A stretch of 64,000 nucleotides of DNA. It comes from Streptomyces sp. CB01201 (GTDB taxonomy: Bacteria > Actinomycetota > Actinomycetes > Streptomycetales > Streptomycetaceae). The notes beneath the pieces are model-generated. The model made no database searches. It worked only from the letters and a program-made list of their open reading frames with translations, and was not told the DNA's origin. Below are positions 1 through 8,759 of this stretch, in pieces. Every line of letters starts with the position of its first letter. Position 1 is the first letter of the stretch. The translations under genes and the position numbers were made by a program. Location of the stretch: the NCBI RefSeq assembly GCF_002803085.1, contig NZ_NNBJ01000002.1:369526-433525 (forward strand). The letters run 5' to 3'.

Positions 1-1219
1 GGGGGCGGGCCTCGGAGAAGTACGAGCGGGCGAGCACCCCGACGAGGGTCTGGCCGAGCAGTCCGAGCGCGTACACCCGCATGACGTCGGCGGTCGCGTC
101 GGTGTCGTGGAGGGTGAACGCGCCCCGCTGGAAGAGGACTTGGATGATCTCGGGTGCGCAGGCCACCACCACGGAGGCGCCGAGCAGCACGATGGTGCCG
201 GCCACGATCAGGTCGCTCTCCACCCGGCGCCTGGCCCGCTCGGTGTCGCCCGCCGCGAGGGCGCGCGCGATGACGGGGAAGGTGACCGTGCACAGCATGA
301 GGGAGAGCACCATCGGCATCTGCGCCACCTTCTGGGCGTAGTTCAGATGCGAGATGGCCCCGGCCGGCAGCGGCGCGGCCAGGAAGCGTTCGATGAGGAC
401 CTGTGTCTGGCGGCTGAGCGCGAACACCACCACCGGGGCGACCAGCGCGAGCCGCAGCGCCCGCGGTGCCCGGTGTGCGGAGGCGCGCGGCTCGGGCAGC
501 GCGACGGCCGCCTCCCGCTGCCGCCAGCTGCGCCACAGCGCGGGCAGCTGGACCAGCACCATCAGCACCCCGCCGAGCGCGACCCCGGCGGCCGCGGCCC
601 GCACTCCCCATGCCCGGCCGAGCAGCAGGAGCAGGCCGATGATGCCCACGTTGTAGGCCACGTAGATGGAGGCGGGTGCGAGGAAGCGGCCGTGTCCGCG
701 CAGGGCGGCGCTGCAATAGCCGGTGAGCCCGAAGCTGAACACGCAGGTCGCGGTGAGCCGGGTGCAGTCGACGGCCAGGCCGGTGGCGGGCAGCCCCGGT
801 GCGAGGACGGCGACCACGGCCGGGGCCGCCGCGATCAGTACGGCGGCGCCCGCGGCGAGCGCGAGCATCAGCCGGGGCAGGGTGGCCGCGACCAGGGCGC
901 GTACCGGATCGGGGCCGGGCCGCCGGCCCCGGGCGACCAGGGCGAGGCTGAACGCGGGCACGAGCACGAAGGCCAGGCCGTCCTCGATCAGGAGGGTCGC
1001 GGCGACCTCCGGGACCGTCCAGGCGACCAGGAAGGCATCGGTGTCGGTGTCGGCGCCGAAGACGTGCGCGAAGGCCTGGTCGCGCAGCAGCCCGAGCAGG
1101 GCGCCCGCGAGCGTGAGGACGGCGGTGAGGAACGCGGCCCGCGCCAACAGCCGCCCGGAGGTGGCGGGTTCGGGGGGCGCGGTGGGGGCGGGGAGCAGCG
1201 GCGGGGCGGTCTCCGTCAC
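1..1219 (-). CDS. MurJ/MviN-like polysaccharide lipid flippase (3' end outside window)
   Basis: Hydrophobic multi-span protein, about 406 residues visible; the gene runs off the left edge, so the C-terminus is missing. Typical MurJ/MOP-exporter signatures are seen: an early stretch AFLVAWTVPEVAATLLIEDG, a central YNVGIIGLL segment, a QVLIERFLA segment, and QRGAF followed by a Y-GLLGQT-R-YF pattern near the visible end. By family it would flip a polyprenyl-linked glycan precursor across the membrane. The GTG start overlaps the stop of the upstream polymerase gene by four bases (GTGA), so it is the fourth gene of a translationally coupled exopolysaccharide operon. The neighbours favour an exopolysaccharide role over lipid II. 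Family call is firm, substrate is inferred. Confidence 0.85.
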   Translation of the reverse strand, partial: MTETAPPLLPAPTAPPEPATSGRLLARAAFLTAVLTLAGALLGLLRDQAFAHVFGADTDTDAFLVAWTVPEVAATLLIEDGLAFVLVPAFSLALVARGRRPGPDPVRALVAATLPRLMLALAAGAAVLIAAAPAVVAVLAPGLPATGLAVDCTRLTATCVFSFGLTGYCSAALRGHGRFLAPASIYVAYNVGIIGLLLLLGRAWGVRAAAAGVALGGVLMVLVQLPALWRSWRQREAAVALPEPRASAHRAPRALRLALVAPVVVFALSRQTQVLIERFLAAPLPAGAISHLNYAQKVAQMPMVLSLMLCTVTFPVIARALAAGDTERARRRVESDLIVAGTIVLLGASVVVACAPEIIQVLFQRGAFTLHDTDATADVMRVYALGLLGQTLVGVLARSYFSEARP

Positions 1220-2535
1220 GGGCGGGCCGCCCCTCGTGCCAGGCCCCACCAGGCGGCGAGGCCCAGGACCAGTGCGGTCAGGGCGGTGGAGGGGCCGCCG
1301 ATGTCGCCGTAGAAGAAGTCGACGAGCAGCCAGGTCAGCAGGCCGGTGGCGATCAGACCGCAGTCCATCGCGGTACGCGCCTTCCGGGCCCGGTGCAGTC
1401 GGCGGACCCCGGTGACCAGGAGGGCGGCCCAGCCGCCGACGAGGGTGACCACGCCGATGAGGCCCTGCTCGCTCAGGACGAGGAGATACATGTTGTGCGG
1501 CGAGAGCAGCGGCTGGCGCTTGAAGGCGGCGCCCGCGCCCGCGGTGTCACTGCCGGAGGACAGCGCGAGCGAGGAGTTCGAGTCGCGGTGGTCGGGGAAA
1601 CCCTTCAACCCGACTCCGGTGAGCGGACTGTGACGCCACATCAGTTCCGCCGCCGCCCACATGGTGTACCGGTCGGTCACGGACTGGTCGGGGGCGCTCT
1701 CGACCTGGGTGATGCTGGCGAGCCGTTCCTGGAGCATCTGGGTGCCGGAGCCGCTCACGCCGACCAGGACGACGGTGGCGGCGGCGGTCACCGCGAGGAC
1801 GGCCAGCGCGCGGCGCACCCCGGAGAGCACGAGCAGCGCGATGCCGGCGACGGCGGTCGCGATCCAGGCGCCCCGGCTGAACGACACGGCGAGCGGCAGC
1901 AGCAGCAGGGCCGCGCAGCCGAGCGCGGCCCGGCGGCGGGTGCGGCTCGCACCGGGCGTCGGGTCGAGGGCGAGGCCGAGCGCGCACAGCAGTCCGCAGG
2001 AGACCACGGTGGCCATGCCCATGATGTCGGAGGCGCCGAAGGTGCCGACGGCCCGGATGTCCTCGCCCATGTACGAGGCGCCGGTGGCGGTCAGATACTG
2101 CTGGACGCCGACGCCGCCCTCGAACAGGGCGAGCGCCACCACGGCCCAGGCCGCGAGCCGGAAGTCGTCGCGCTCGCGCAGCAGGAGCAGCACGGCGAGC
2201 GGCACGAGCACGAAGATCTGGAGGTAGCGGCCGAGTCCGGCGATCGCGGTGCCGGGGTCGGCGGCGCCCATCGAGGCCACGCAGATCCCGGTCACCGGAA
2301 GCCCCATGACGATCGCGGCGCGCCGGCTCAGCGGCCGTTCGCCCGAGCGCAGCACCCGCAGGAACGCCCACACCACGAGCACTCCGCAGGCGGCGTCCGC
2401 GGCGGTGGCCGAGCCGTCGCCGCCCAGCGGGGGCGTGGCGAGCAGGGCGATCACGGCGAGCAGCGGCAGCAGGCGCAGGGCCCGGCGGGGCGGTGCGGGG
2501 ACCGGCAGCGGCGGCGCGGCCGCGACGGCGTGCAC
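1216..2535 (-). CDS. O-antigen ligase / Wzy-like polymerase family membrane protein
   Basis: About 439 residues with many hydrophobic segments and the large loop typical of Wzy/WaaL proteins (residues roughly 270-370, including MWAAAELMWRHSPLTGVGLKGF and LLSPHNMYLLVLSEQGLIGV, the H-N-x-Y-L motif of the family). By family it polymerises or ligates undecaprenyl-linked oligosaccharide on the outer face of the membrane. The GTG start is two bases after the stop of the sugar transferase gene. A much longer frame exists upstream but its first part only shadows that gene. It overlaps the flippase start by four bases. Confidence 0.87.
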   Translation of the reverse strand: MHAVAAAPPLPVPAPPRRALRLLPLLAVIALLATPPLGGDGSATAADAACGVLVVWAFLRVLRSGERPLSRRAAIVMGLPVTGICVASMGAADPGTAIAGLGRYLQIFVLVPLAVLLLLRERDDFRLAAWAVVALALFEGGVGVQQYLTATGASYMGEDIRAVGTFGASDIMGMATVVSCGLLCALGLALDPTPGASRTRRRAALGCAALLLLPLAVSFSRGAWIATAVAGIALLVLSGVRRALAVLAVTAAATVVLVGVSGSGTQMLQERLASITQVESAPDQSVTDRYTMWAAAELMWRHSPLTGVGLKGFPDHRDSNSSLALSSGSDTAGAGAAFKRQPLLSPHNMYLLVLSEQGLIGVVTLVGGWAALLVTGVRRLHRARKARTAMDCGLIATGLLTWLLVDFFYGDIGGPSTALTALVLGLAAWWGLARGAARP

Positions 2536-2537
2536 GC

Positions 2538-4016
2538 TCAGCTCCCCGTCGGGCGGACGAGGCAGACGGCGGTGCGCAGCAGGATGCACAGGTCCTGCCA
2601 GAGCGACCAGTGGTCGATGTAGTAGTTGTCGTAGCGCGCCCGGTCCTCGATCGAGGTGTCCCCGCGCAGCCCCTGCACCTGGGCGAGGCCGGTGAGCCCG
2701 ACGGGCATCCGGTGCCGGGCCGCATAGCCGGGGTGGGCCTGGCTGAACTGGGCGACGAAGAAAGGCCGTTCGGGGCGCGGACCGACCAGGCTCATGTCGC
2801 CCCGGATCACGTTCCACAGCTGGGGCAGCTCGTCCAGGGAGGTGCGCCGCATGAAGTTCCCGGCCCGGCTCATCCGGGTGTCGTCGGCGATGTTCCAGCG
2901 GGTCGCGGCCTCGTGCGCGGTGTCGGGGCGCAGGGTGCGGAACTTGAGCAGGGTGAACGCCCGCCCGCCGGCCCCGATCCGCTCCTGCCGGAACAGCACC
3001 CCGGGCCCGTCGCTGCGGCGAAGGACCAGCGCGCACACCGCGAGGACGGGGGCGGCGAGGAGCAGCGCGGGCAGGGTGAGGGCGAGGTCGGCGACCCGCT
3101 TGAAGAACAGGCCGGGGACCGAGGCAGGGGCGCTGGTCAGCGGCTCGCAGGGGAAGGCGGCCAGCTCGTCCGCCTGCCGGCGGGGCACGGTCTGCCCGGG
3201 GGCGCGCGTGTCCAGCTGCCACAGCGTGCAGCCCATGCCCTCAAGGAAGGCCGGGGGCACGGGAGTTGTGGTCTCGGGGGCGTAGGTGAACAGGCAGTCC
3301 TGCACCCCGTTCTGGATGACGGCGCGCTGGACCTCCTCCAGGCTGCGCAGCACCGGGACCCCGGCCTCGACGGAGGGCTCGGCCGGCGGCACGACCACCC
3401 CGACCGGACGGATGCCGCCGCCCGAGCGGCGCGCGAGCGCCGCCGTGACGCGTACGGCGCTGGCCGCCGGGCCCACCACCAGGGCGGGCCGGGGCCTGCG
3501 GACGCCCTGGCGGCGGCGCAGCCACAGCGCCGTGCCGCGCCCGGCGCAGCTCGCCAGGGTGTGCAGGGCGCAGCCCGTCGCCACCGCCGCGACCGTGAGG
3601 GGCGCGGCGTTCGGCTCGCGGACCAGGGCGCCCTCGTGGGTGAGGACGGTGGCGAGCAGACACCAGGCGAGCAGGGTGCGTGCGAACAGGGCGGGCACAT
3701 CGGCGAGCACCCCGCGCGCCATCGTCGGCCGGTAGAGCCCGGCCTGGGCGTTGAGCGCGAGCACGGCGGCCACGAGCAGCCCGGCGGGGCCCGGCGGGAG
3801 GCCGGTGTACGGCAGCGCGAGCAGGCCGAGCAGCCCGGCCGCGCAGTCCGTCGCGAGCAGCACGGCGACGAACGGCTGCACAGTGCGCGCCCGTCCGGCT
3901 ACGAAGGAGAAGTGGTCCGGCGCCTCGCGGGGCGTGACCACCGAAACGGTTCCCGATGACATCCCGGTCCCGTGGGGCGGCCCCCCGGCGGCAGGGACGA
4001 TGCTTTCCGCGGTCAC
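2538..4016 (-). CDS. Exopolysaccharide polyprenyl glycosylphosphotransferase (initiating sugar transferase)
   Basis: 492 residues. N-terminal half: several membrane spans and a CoA-binding-like central domain. C-terminal half (about 300-492): bacterial sugar transferase domain with KRVADLALTLPALLL membrane helix, LFRQERIGAGGRAFTLLKFR, TSLDELPQLWNVIRGDMSLV, GPRPERPFFVAQF and GLTGLAQVQG, all WbaP/WcaJ hallmarks. The reaction is transfer of a sugar-1-phosphate from a nucleotide sugar to undecaprenyl phosphate, starting repeat-unit synthesis. The start is a GTG overlapping the GT4 gene stop by four bases. Confidence 0.93.
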   Translation of the reverse strand: MTAESIVPAAGGPPHGTGMSSGTVSVVTPREAPDHFSFVAGRARTVQPFVAVLLATDCAAGLLGLLALPYTGLPPGPAGLLVAAVLALNAQAGLYRPTMARGVLADVPALFARTLLAWCLLATVLTHEGALVREPNAAPLTVAAVATGCALHTLASCAGRGTALWLRRRQGVRRPRPALVVGPAASAVRVTAALARRSGGGIRPVGVVVPPAEPSVEAGVPVLRSLEEVQRAVIQNGVQDCLFTYAPETTTPVPPAFLEGMGCTLWQLDTRAPGQTVPRRQADELAAFPCEPLTSAPASVPGLFFKRVADLALTLPALLLAAPVLAVCALVLRRSDGPGVLFRQERIGAGGRAFTLLKFRTLRPDTAHEAATRWNIADDTRMSRAGNFMRRTSLDELPQLWNVIRGDMSLVGPRPERPFFVAQFSQAHPGYAARHRMPVGLTGLAQVQGLRGDTSIEDRARYDNYYIDHWSLWQDLCILLRTAVCLVRPTGS

Positions 4017-5179
4017 TGGCTGATGGGTTCCCTGTGCTCGGAGCGCGGCAGAGCGGCCACGTCGCGGTACACCTCCGCGATGCTTCGGGCCGTCTGCCGC
4101 ACGTCATGGGTGGTGGTTACGTGGGCGTGGCCCTGGCGGGCCAGATCGCAGCGCAGCGCCGGGTCGGCGAGCAGCCGCGTCATCGCGTGCGCCAACTCCC
4201 CGGGTGCGTCCGGCGGTACGAGACAGAGCGGGGCCTGCCCGGGCGGGAGGCTCTCGGCGGAGCCCCCGACATCGGTGACCACCACCGGGCGGCCGCACGC
4301 CATCGCCTCCAGGGGCGCGAGCGCCATCCCCTCCCAGCGGGAGGGCAGCACGACCAGGTCGGCGGCCCGGTACCAGAAGGCGGTGTCGCCGACCGAGCCG
4401 ACGAAGGAGACCGAGCCGGGCGCCGCCGCGCGCAGCGCCGCGAGGTCCGGGCCGTCGCCGACCAGGACGAGGTGGGCGTCGGGTACGGCCTCGCGCACCT
4501 GCTGCCAGGCGGCGAGCAGCACGTCCTGGCCCTTTTGCCGGCACAGCCGTCCCACGCACACGACCAGCGGCGCGCCCTGGTCGGGCGGGGTCCCGTCGGC
4601 CGCCGCGTAGTGGTCGAGGTCGACCCCGTTGGGGATCACCGAGCAGGGTGCGACCACTTTGGCCCGTACCCCGGTGGCCCGCTCGCCCTCGCTGACGCAC
4701 ACGATGCGCGAGGTCCAGCGCACCGCGGCGCGCTCCCAGCCCCGGGAGAGCAGGGCGGTGACGCCGCCGACGGCCTCGAACGACCAGGCGTGCGGCTGGA
4801 AGACGGTGGGCACCCTGCCGCGCGCCGCGAGCCGGGCGGCGACCCCGGCCTTGGCGCTGTGGGCGTGGATCACATCGGGACGCACCCGCCGGATGAGGCG
4901 GCCCGCCCGCAGGGTCTCGCCGAGCAGTGCGGGGCCGGGCGAGCGGGTGGCGCGCCAGGGGTGCACCCGGGCGCCCAGACGGGTCAGTTCGGTGCTCAAC
5001 GGGCCTCCCTCGGGGCATGCCACGGTGACCCGGAATCCACTGCGCAGCTGGTCCCGCACCAAGTCCGTGACGACTCGGGCTACGCCCCCATCAACGGGCT
5101 GAACCAGGTGCAGGACACTCAACTGCCCGGCGGACCCCGGCCCCTCGGGTCCGCCGGGGGTGTTCGCTCTCGTCGGCAT
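4013..5179 (-). CDS. GT4 family glycosyltransferase
   Basis: 388 residues, two-domain GT-B fold. LSVLHLVQPVDGGVARVV at the N-terminus is the acceptor loop. VVCVGRLCRQKGQDVLLAAW and the C-terminal donor site with RWEGMALAPLEAMACGRPVV and VTDVGGSAE (the E-x7-E motif of GT4 retaining enzymes) are present. It should add a sugar to the growing lipid-linked oligosaccharide in the cytoplasm. It is the first gene of the minus-strand exopolysaccharide operon; the next three genes follow with overlaps of 4, -2 and 4 bases. The sugar is unknown. Confidence 0.92.
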   Translation of the reverse strand: MPTRANTPGGPEGPGSAGQLSVLHLVQPVDGGVARVVTDLVRDQLRSGFRVTVACPEGGPLSTELTRLGARVHPWRATRSPGPALLGETLRAGRLIRRVRPDVIHAHSAKAGVAARLAARGRVPTVFQPHAWSFEAVGGVTALLSRGWERAAVRWTSRIVCVSEGERATGVRAKVVAPCSVIPNGVDLDHYAAADGTPPDQGAPLVVCVGRLCRQKGQDVLLAAWQQVREAVPDAHLVLVGDGPDLAALRAAAPGSVSFVGSVGDTAFWYRAADLVVLPSRWEGMALAPLEAMACGRPVVVTDVGGSAESLPPGQAPLCLVPPDAPGELAHAMTRLLADPALRCDLARQGHAHVTTTHDVRQTARSIAEVYRDVAALPRSEHREPISQ

Positions 5180-5412
5180 GCGCGGTCACTCCGGTCCTGG
5201 CGCTCGAAAAGAAAGCTGAACAAAGCTGCTGCTGAACAATGCTGCGGAGTTCTCTCCCCGCGGTGCTGCCGCCCTCGAATTCCGCCGGGGCGGCGCTGCG
5301 GCCGCCGAAGATCCCGTACGTGGCGCGGCCCGGCGGGGGGCAACTGTAACCGTATTTACAACCCGGTCCGGTCATGAATGTGGAGACGGAGTGTCCCCTT
5401 CGAGCGATCGTG

Positions 5413-5440
5413 CGTATCCCCTTGACGACACGGTCGTTGT
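5413..5440 (+). promoter_or_regulatory. Candidate sigma-BldN promoter of first chaplin
   Basis: CGTATC at 5413-5418 and CGTTGT at 5435-5440, separated by exactly 16 bases. The published Streptomyces sigma-BldN consensus is CGTAAC-N16-CGTTGA, so each hexamer matches 5/6. It lies 36 bases before the chaplin ATG. Chaplins are known BldN targets. The promoter call is inference from this match. The remaining DNA (5180-5412) is the divergent upstream region of the polysaccharide operon and shows no gene. Confidence 0.5.
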
Positions 5441-5476
5441 ATCGGTGGCCCCATCTCCATCCGAAAGGAAAAAGCC

Positions 5477-5716
5477 ATGAATCGAATTGCGAAGTCCGTC
5501 GTGTCGGCGGGCGCCGGCGCCGCTGTCGTGATGCTCGGTGCGGGCATGGCCAGCGCCGACGCGGGGGCGCACGGCGCCGCCGCCAACTCCCCCGGTGTCC
5601 TGTCGGGCAACCTGCTCCAGGTCCCCGTGCACGTCCCGGTCAACGCCTGCGGCCTGACCGTGAACGTCATCGGTCTGCTGAACCCGAACTTCGGCAACAC
5701 CTGCATCAACAAGTAG
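5477..5716 (+). CDS. Short chaplin
   Basis: 79 residues: signal peptide ending ...GMASA, then a single chaplin domain (about residues 29-79) with ANSPGVLSGNLLQVPVHVPV and NVIGLLNPNFGNTC. Two cysteines lie in the domain (VNACG and GNTC), as in the short ChpD-H class. Secreted, amyloid-forming surfactant that coats aerial hyphae and lowers surface tension. The RBS GAAAGGAAAAAG precedes the ATG. First of four chaplin genes in about 6 kb. A sigma-BldN-like promoter lies just upstream. Confidence 0.97.
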   Translation: MNRIAKSVVSAGAGAAVVMLGAGMASADAGAHGAAANSPGVLSGNLLQVPVHVPVNACGLTVNVIGLLNPNFGNTCINK

Positions 5717-5823
5717 TCCCCAGGGGTGACGTCGCCGGACCGGTACCGCGGCTCGCGGTTTCGGTCCGGACGGGCCCCTGGCCATTTTCGCGGCCCCCAA
5801 AACCCTGGTTCACCCGTTAGGGG

Positions 5824-5851
5824 CAAAACCGGGGGGCCGGGTCCGCGTTGA
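5824..5851 (+). promoter_or_regulatory. Weak candidate sigma-BldN promoter of second chaplin
   Basis: A perfect CGTTGA hexamer at 5846-5851 has CAAAAC (4/6 to CGTAAC) 16 bases upstream at 5824-5829. It is 60 bases from the chaplin ATG. Only the -10 element is convincing, and CG-rich 4/6 matches are common in this genome. Confidence 0.3.
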
Positions 5852-5911
5852 GGTGTAGGTCGAGTGACAAACACCCGGTCAATGACTTTCTCAATCTAGG
5901 AGTGCTTCTCC

Positions 5912-6151
5912 ATGTCGCGTACCGCGAAGGCCCTGGTCCTGTCCACCGCTGCCGTTGCCGCCATCGCCGGTGGGGCCGGCATCGCCGCCGCCGACGCCGG
6001 TGCGCACGGCGCGGCCACCAACTCGCCCGGCGTCCTGTCCGGCAACATGGCGCAGGTCCCCGTTCACATCCCGGTCAACGTCTGCGGCAACACCGTGAAC
6101 GTCATCGGTCTGCTGAACCCCGCGTTCGGCAACACCTGCATCAACAAGTAG
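5912..6151 (+). CDS. Short chaplin
   Basis: 79 residues: signal peptide to about residue 27 (ends AGIAAADA), then the chaplin domain with TNSPGVLSGNMAQVPVHIPV and VIGLLNPAFGNTC. Two cysteines (NVCG, GNTC). The mature part is nearly identical to the preceding chaplin, pointing to a tandem duplication. The RBS is CTAGGAG before the ATG. A strong hairpin terminator follows at 6162-6201. Confidence 0.97.
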   Translation: MSRTAKALVLSTAAVAAIAGGAGIAAADAGAHGAATNSPGVLSGNMAQVPVHIPVNVCGNTVNVIGLLNPAFGNTCINK

Positions 6152-6161
6152 TTCCCCGCCG

Positions 6162-6201
6162 AAGCCCCGGCCGCTCCTCTCCAGGGAGCCGGCCGGGGCT
6201 T
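6162..6201 (+). terminator. Terminator after second chaplin
   Basis: An 11-bp stem (AAGCCCCGGCC / GGCCGGGGCTT) with a nested GCTCC/GGAGC helix, followed by TCGCC. It starts 10 bases after the chaplin stop. Confidence 0.75.
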
Positions 6202-6377
6202 TCGCCTTGCCCCGGACGGCGGAAGGTCGCAGGGGTGTTCGGGCGCGGGGTTGTGGCAGCTCGGCACGGCGTGGCGTACATCCGATGATCGCTCAGGATG
6301 ACGAAGCGGTTGCGAGGGGTTAAGGGCGGGCGCACGGTGAGGGCAACTCGCTCGCCCCATCGAAGGAGAACCGTTTC

Positions 6378-7007
6378 ATGCGTGCACGAACACCGCGGCG
6401 CCTGGCCGCAGTGGCCCTCTCCACCGCGATCGTCATCGGGTCCGCCGGGACCGCGATGGCCGCCGGCTCCCCGCCGCCGCGTGCGGCCCGCGCCGAAGCG
6501 CCGGTCCCGGGCGCCGACTCCCTGCTCGGCCAGGCCCAGCGGCTGAACGGTCTCGGAGGCGTCCTCACGCCGGTCACCGATCTGCTGACCGGCGTGCTCA
6601 AGGGCGCGTCGCCGGCCGACACCGCGGCGCTGGCCGGCAAGGCCACCGCTGCCCTGGACGCGGTGCGGCAGGCGGCCCCGGCGGCCCCCGTCACGCCCCC
6701 GGCCGCGCCGGCCACCCCGCCCGCCGCCGCGGGTCCCGCGGCCGTGCCGTTGGGCGGCCCCGAGCAGGACGCCGTGCTCGCGGCCGCCCGGGACGATGCC
6801 GTCGCGACGGTCAAGAAGGGCATCGACGACCTCGTCAAGGCGGTCACCAGCCTGAACGTCGGGGGCGTCCTTCCCGCGGCGACCTCGGTGGTCACCGGCC
6901 TGGTCGGCCTCGTCCTGACCACCGTGACCGGCGGCGGCCTGCCGGTCCCCGACCTGCCGGGCCTGCCCAAGGTGCCCACCGACGCCGTGCCGAAGCTGCC
7001 CGCCTGA
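6378..7007 (+). CDS. Secreted Ala/Pro-rich protein, unknown function
   Basis: 209 residues. A clear signal peptide (MRARTPRRLAAVALSTAIV..., cleavage after AMA) precedes a low-complexity Ala/Pro/Thr-rich centre (about residues 95-125) and two helix-prone segments rich in GLGGVLTPVTDLLTGVL and VGGVLPAATSVVTGLVGLVL. Not a chaplin: it lacks the NSPGVLSGN motif and cysteines. The RBS GAAGGAG is well spaced. Neighbouring genes are all small exported proteins, so a surface or matrix role is possible, but no family was recognised. Confidence 0.85.
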   Translation: MRARTPRRLAAVALSTAIVIGSAGTAMAAGSPPPRAARAEAPVPGADSLLGQAQRLNGLGGVLTPVTDLLTGVLKGASPADTAALAGKATAALDAVRQAAPAAPVTPPAAPATPPAAAGPAAVPLGGPEQDAVLAAARDDAVATVKKGIDDLVKAVTSLNVGGVLPAATSVVTGLVGLVLTTVTGGGLPVPDLPGLPKVPTDAVPKLPA

Positions 7008-7018
7008 GCCGCACCCGA

Positions 7019-7054
7019 AGAGCGCCGGACCGTCACCGACGGGACCGGCGCTCT
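7019..7054 (+). terminator. Terminator after secreted protein
   Basis: A 10-bp stem AGAGCGCCGG / CCGGCGCTCT with an inner partial helix, 12 bases after the stop codon of the 6378 gene. Confidence 0.75.
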
Positions 7055-7274
7055 CGGCCGTCCGGGGCGCCAACGTGCTTACCGTCCGGGGCCGTTCATG
7101 AAATCCCATACGCGTATCGGCGGGGCCCGCAATTGGGTGGCGGCCCATGAATCCGGACATGAATCCGGGGCCGGAGAGTTTCCCGGGCGTCAGCGAGTCG
7201 TTATCCAGGGCGAAGCAGCCCAATGCATTCAGGGACACGTACGTTCGGCGACGGAACTCGCCGCGGAAGGATTG

Positions 7275-7583
7275 ATGATGAAGTCGATGAAGGTTGCCGC
7301 GGCACTCGCCGGATCCCTCGCGGTCGTGGGTGCGGCGGCGCCGGCCTTCGCGGCCGGCGATCTGCCGCCCATGAGCCTCAACGGCGGCCTCGACACGATC
7401 GCCCAGAACCTGTCGTCCGCTCCGAACATGGTCGACGCCTCGCCGGTGCGCACCAACCTGCTCGACCCCAAGTCGAAGGACTCGCTGCTCCACACGCTGG
7501 GCAGCACCGCGCACGACCTGAACAAGACCAATGGGGCGCCCAACCCGGGCCAGCTTCTCGGCGGAATGCCGCTGGGCGGTTAG
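7275..7583 (+). CDS. Small secreted protein, unknown function
   Basis: 102 residues. Signal peptide MMKSMKVAAALAGSLAVVG ending APAFA, then a 75-residue polar mature part containing LDTIAQNLSSAPN, SPVRTNLLDPKSKDSLLHTL and a Gly-rich tail. No cysteines and no chaplin or rodlin motif. Two adjacent ATG codons (7275, 7278) follow GGAAGG; the second has the better spacing. The frame is open further upstream but without signal features. The GLDTIAQNL/LNDL style resembles the 16606 protein, so the two may belong to one loose family of small exported proteins. Confidence 0.85.
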   Translation: MMKSMKVAAALAGSLAVVGAAAPAFAAGDLPPMSLNGGLDTIAQNLSSAPNMVDASPVRTNLLDPKSKDSLLHTLGSTAHDLNKTNGAPNPGQLLGGMPLGG

Positions 7584-7741
7584 CCGGCGCGCGAACGGGT
7601 CTTTCCGCACCCCGAATTGATGGGCCGTACCGCGCCCCCGTGCGCTGTACGAGGGAAAGAAAATAAACCCGGCGTGTTCGCTTCCGGCGGCTCGCGGCCA
7701 TTTGCCTACGCTGAGGCAACCCCCGAATGGAAGGTTCCATC

Positions 7742-7984
7742 ATGAACACTGCGAAGAAGACGGCTCTCGCCCTCGCCGCCGCCGGTCTCGCCACGGGCGC
7801 CGCCTCCGGCGCCGCCTTCGCCGACGCGGGCGCGCAGGGCGTGGCCGCGCACTCGCCCGGCGTCCTGTCCGGCAACATGGCGCAGGTCCCCGTCCACGTC
7901 CCGGTGAACCTCTGCGGCAACACGGTCGACGTCATCGGTGGTCTGAACCCGGCCTTCGGCAACACCTGCGTCAACTCGGACTGA
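7742..7984 (+). CDS. Short chaplin
   Basis: 80 residues: signal peptide (MNTAKKTALALAAAGLAT..., cleavage after AFA) and one chaplin domain with AHSPGVLSGNMAQVPVHVPV and VIGGLNPAFGNTC; the cysteines are in NLCG and NTC. It ends VNSD instead of the usual INK/VNK. The ATG at 7742 is chosen over 7727 because GGAAGG sits 7-12 bases upstream of it. Confidence 0.97.
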   Translation: MNTAKKTALALAAAGLATGAASGAAFADAGAQGVAAHSPGVLSGNMAQVPVHVPVNLCGNTVDVIGGLNPAFGNTCVNSD

Positions 7985-8220
7985 TCGAGGGCCGGTTGAG
8001 GCCGGTTCCGGTTCGGTGCAGGGCGAGCGGCTTCGTGGAGTTGGGGATCCCGGAGCCGCTTCGCTGTGTCCGAACGCCCCTGTGGCGGGCAGGTGTCCGA
8101 AGGCCCGCGCACAGATGCGCGAAGGGTCGCGCACGGGACCGAAGACCCCGTGGAGGGCGTTTCATCCAGATGGGTGACAGCTGCGAGGGGCTCGGCCCGG
8201 AATGTCCTAGAGTCCCCGGC

Positions 8221-8721
8221 ATGACTTCAGCCACCAGTGCCGTACAGCCTTCCAGGGCAGCCCTGTTGGGCTCGCTCATCGTCATCGCGTGGAGCGGTGA
8301 ATCCCCCGACGGATCCGGCGATGTGCCCTTCCTCCTGGCGTACTCCCTCGGTGACGGGGCCGAGGGCCCCGAGGGCGCGGAGTCCGCGGCGCGCTCGCTG
8401 CTCGACGAGATCGGCATGCCGGCCGGCAGTGTCGTCGACCAGTCGCAGGGCGGCTCGTTCCCGGTGACCCTCATCGTCCAGGGCGGCCAGGCCGTCCTCA
8501 CCATGCCGACGCTCAACGCGCAGTGCCCGGTGCCGCCCGAGTGGCTGGCCGCCGCCGAGGCACGCGGCACCGTCCAGTTCATGTTCGCGACCCGGTCCTG
8601 GCCCGAGGGCGTGCCCGGAGTCGCCGTGACCGACGAGCAGTTGAAGGCGTTCGCGGGCGACGAGGACACCATCACCACCGCGGGCCACTGCGTGCTCCCC
8701 GTCCGCCGTCTGCGCGGCTGA
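8221..8721 (+). CDS. DUF5949-type conserved Streptomyces protein
   Basis: 166 residues, cytoplasmic, no membrane segment. The pattern MTSATSAVQPSRAALLGSL, IVIAWSGESPDGSGDVPFLL, SFPVTLIVQGGQAVLTMPTL and the end PVRRLRG fit the uncharacterised DUF5949 family found in streptomycetes. Function unknown. It lies 38 bases upstream of the VKOR gene on the same strand and may share its transcript. Confidence 0.85.
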   Translation: MTSATSAVQPSRAALLGSLIVIAWSGESPDGSGDVPFLLAYSLGDGAEGPEGAESAARSLLDEIGMPAGSVVDQSQGGSFPVTLIVQGGQAVLTMPTLNAQCPVPPEWLAAAEARGTVQFMFATRSWPEGVPGVAVTDEQLKAFAGDEDTITTAGHCVLPVRRLRG

Positions 8722-8759
8722 CCGCACCCCACCGCCGGACGAGAACGGAGACACCCGCC

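Noticed and set aside
107..1312. Long plus-strand open frame rich in Gly, Arg, Glu and Gln
   Set aside because: It is antisense to the MurJ-like and polymerase genes. Composition is typical of shadow frames in GC-rich DNA.
5091..5375. Minus-strand 94-codon frame upstream of the GT4 gene
   Set aside because: No RBS, no domain, and it overlaps the GT4 start in another frame.
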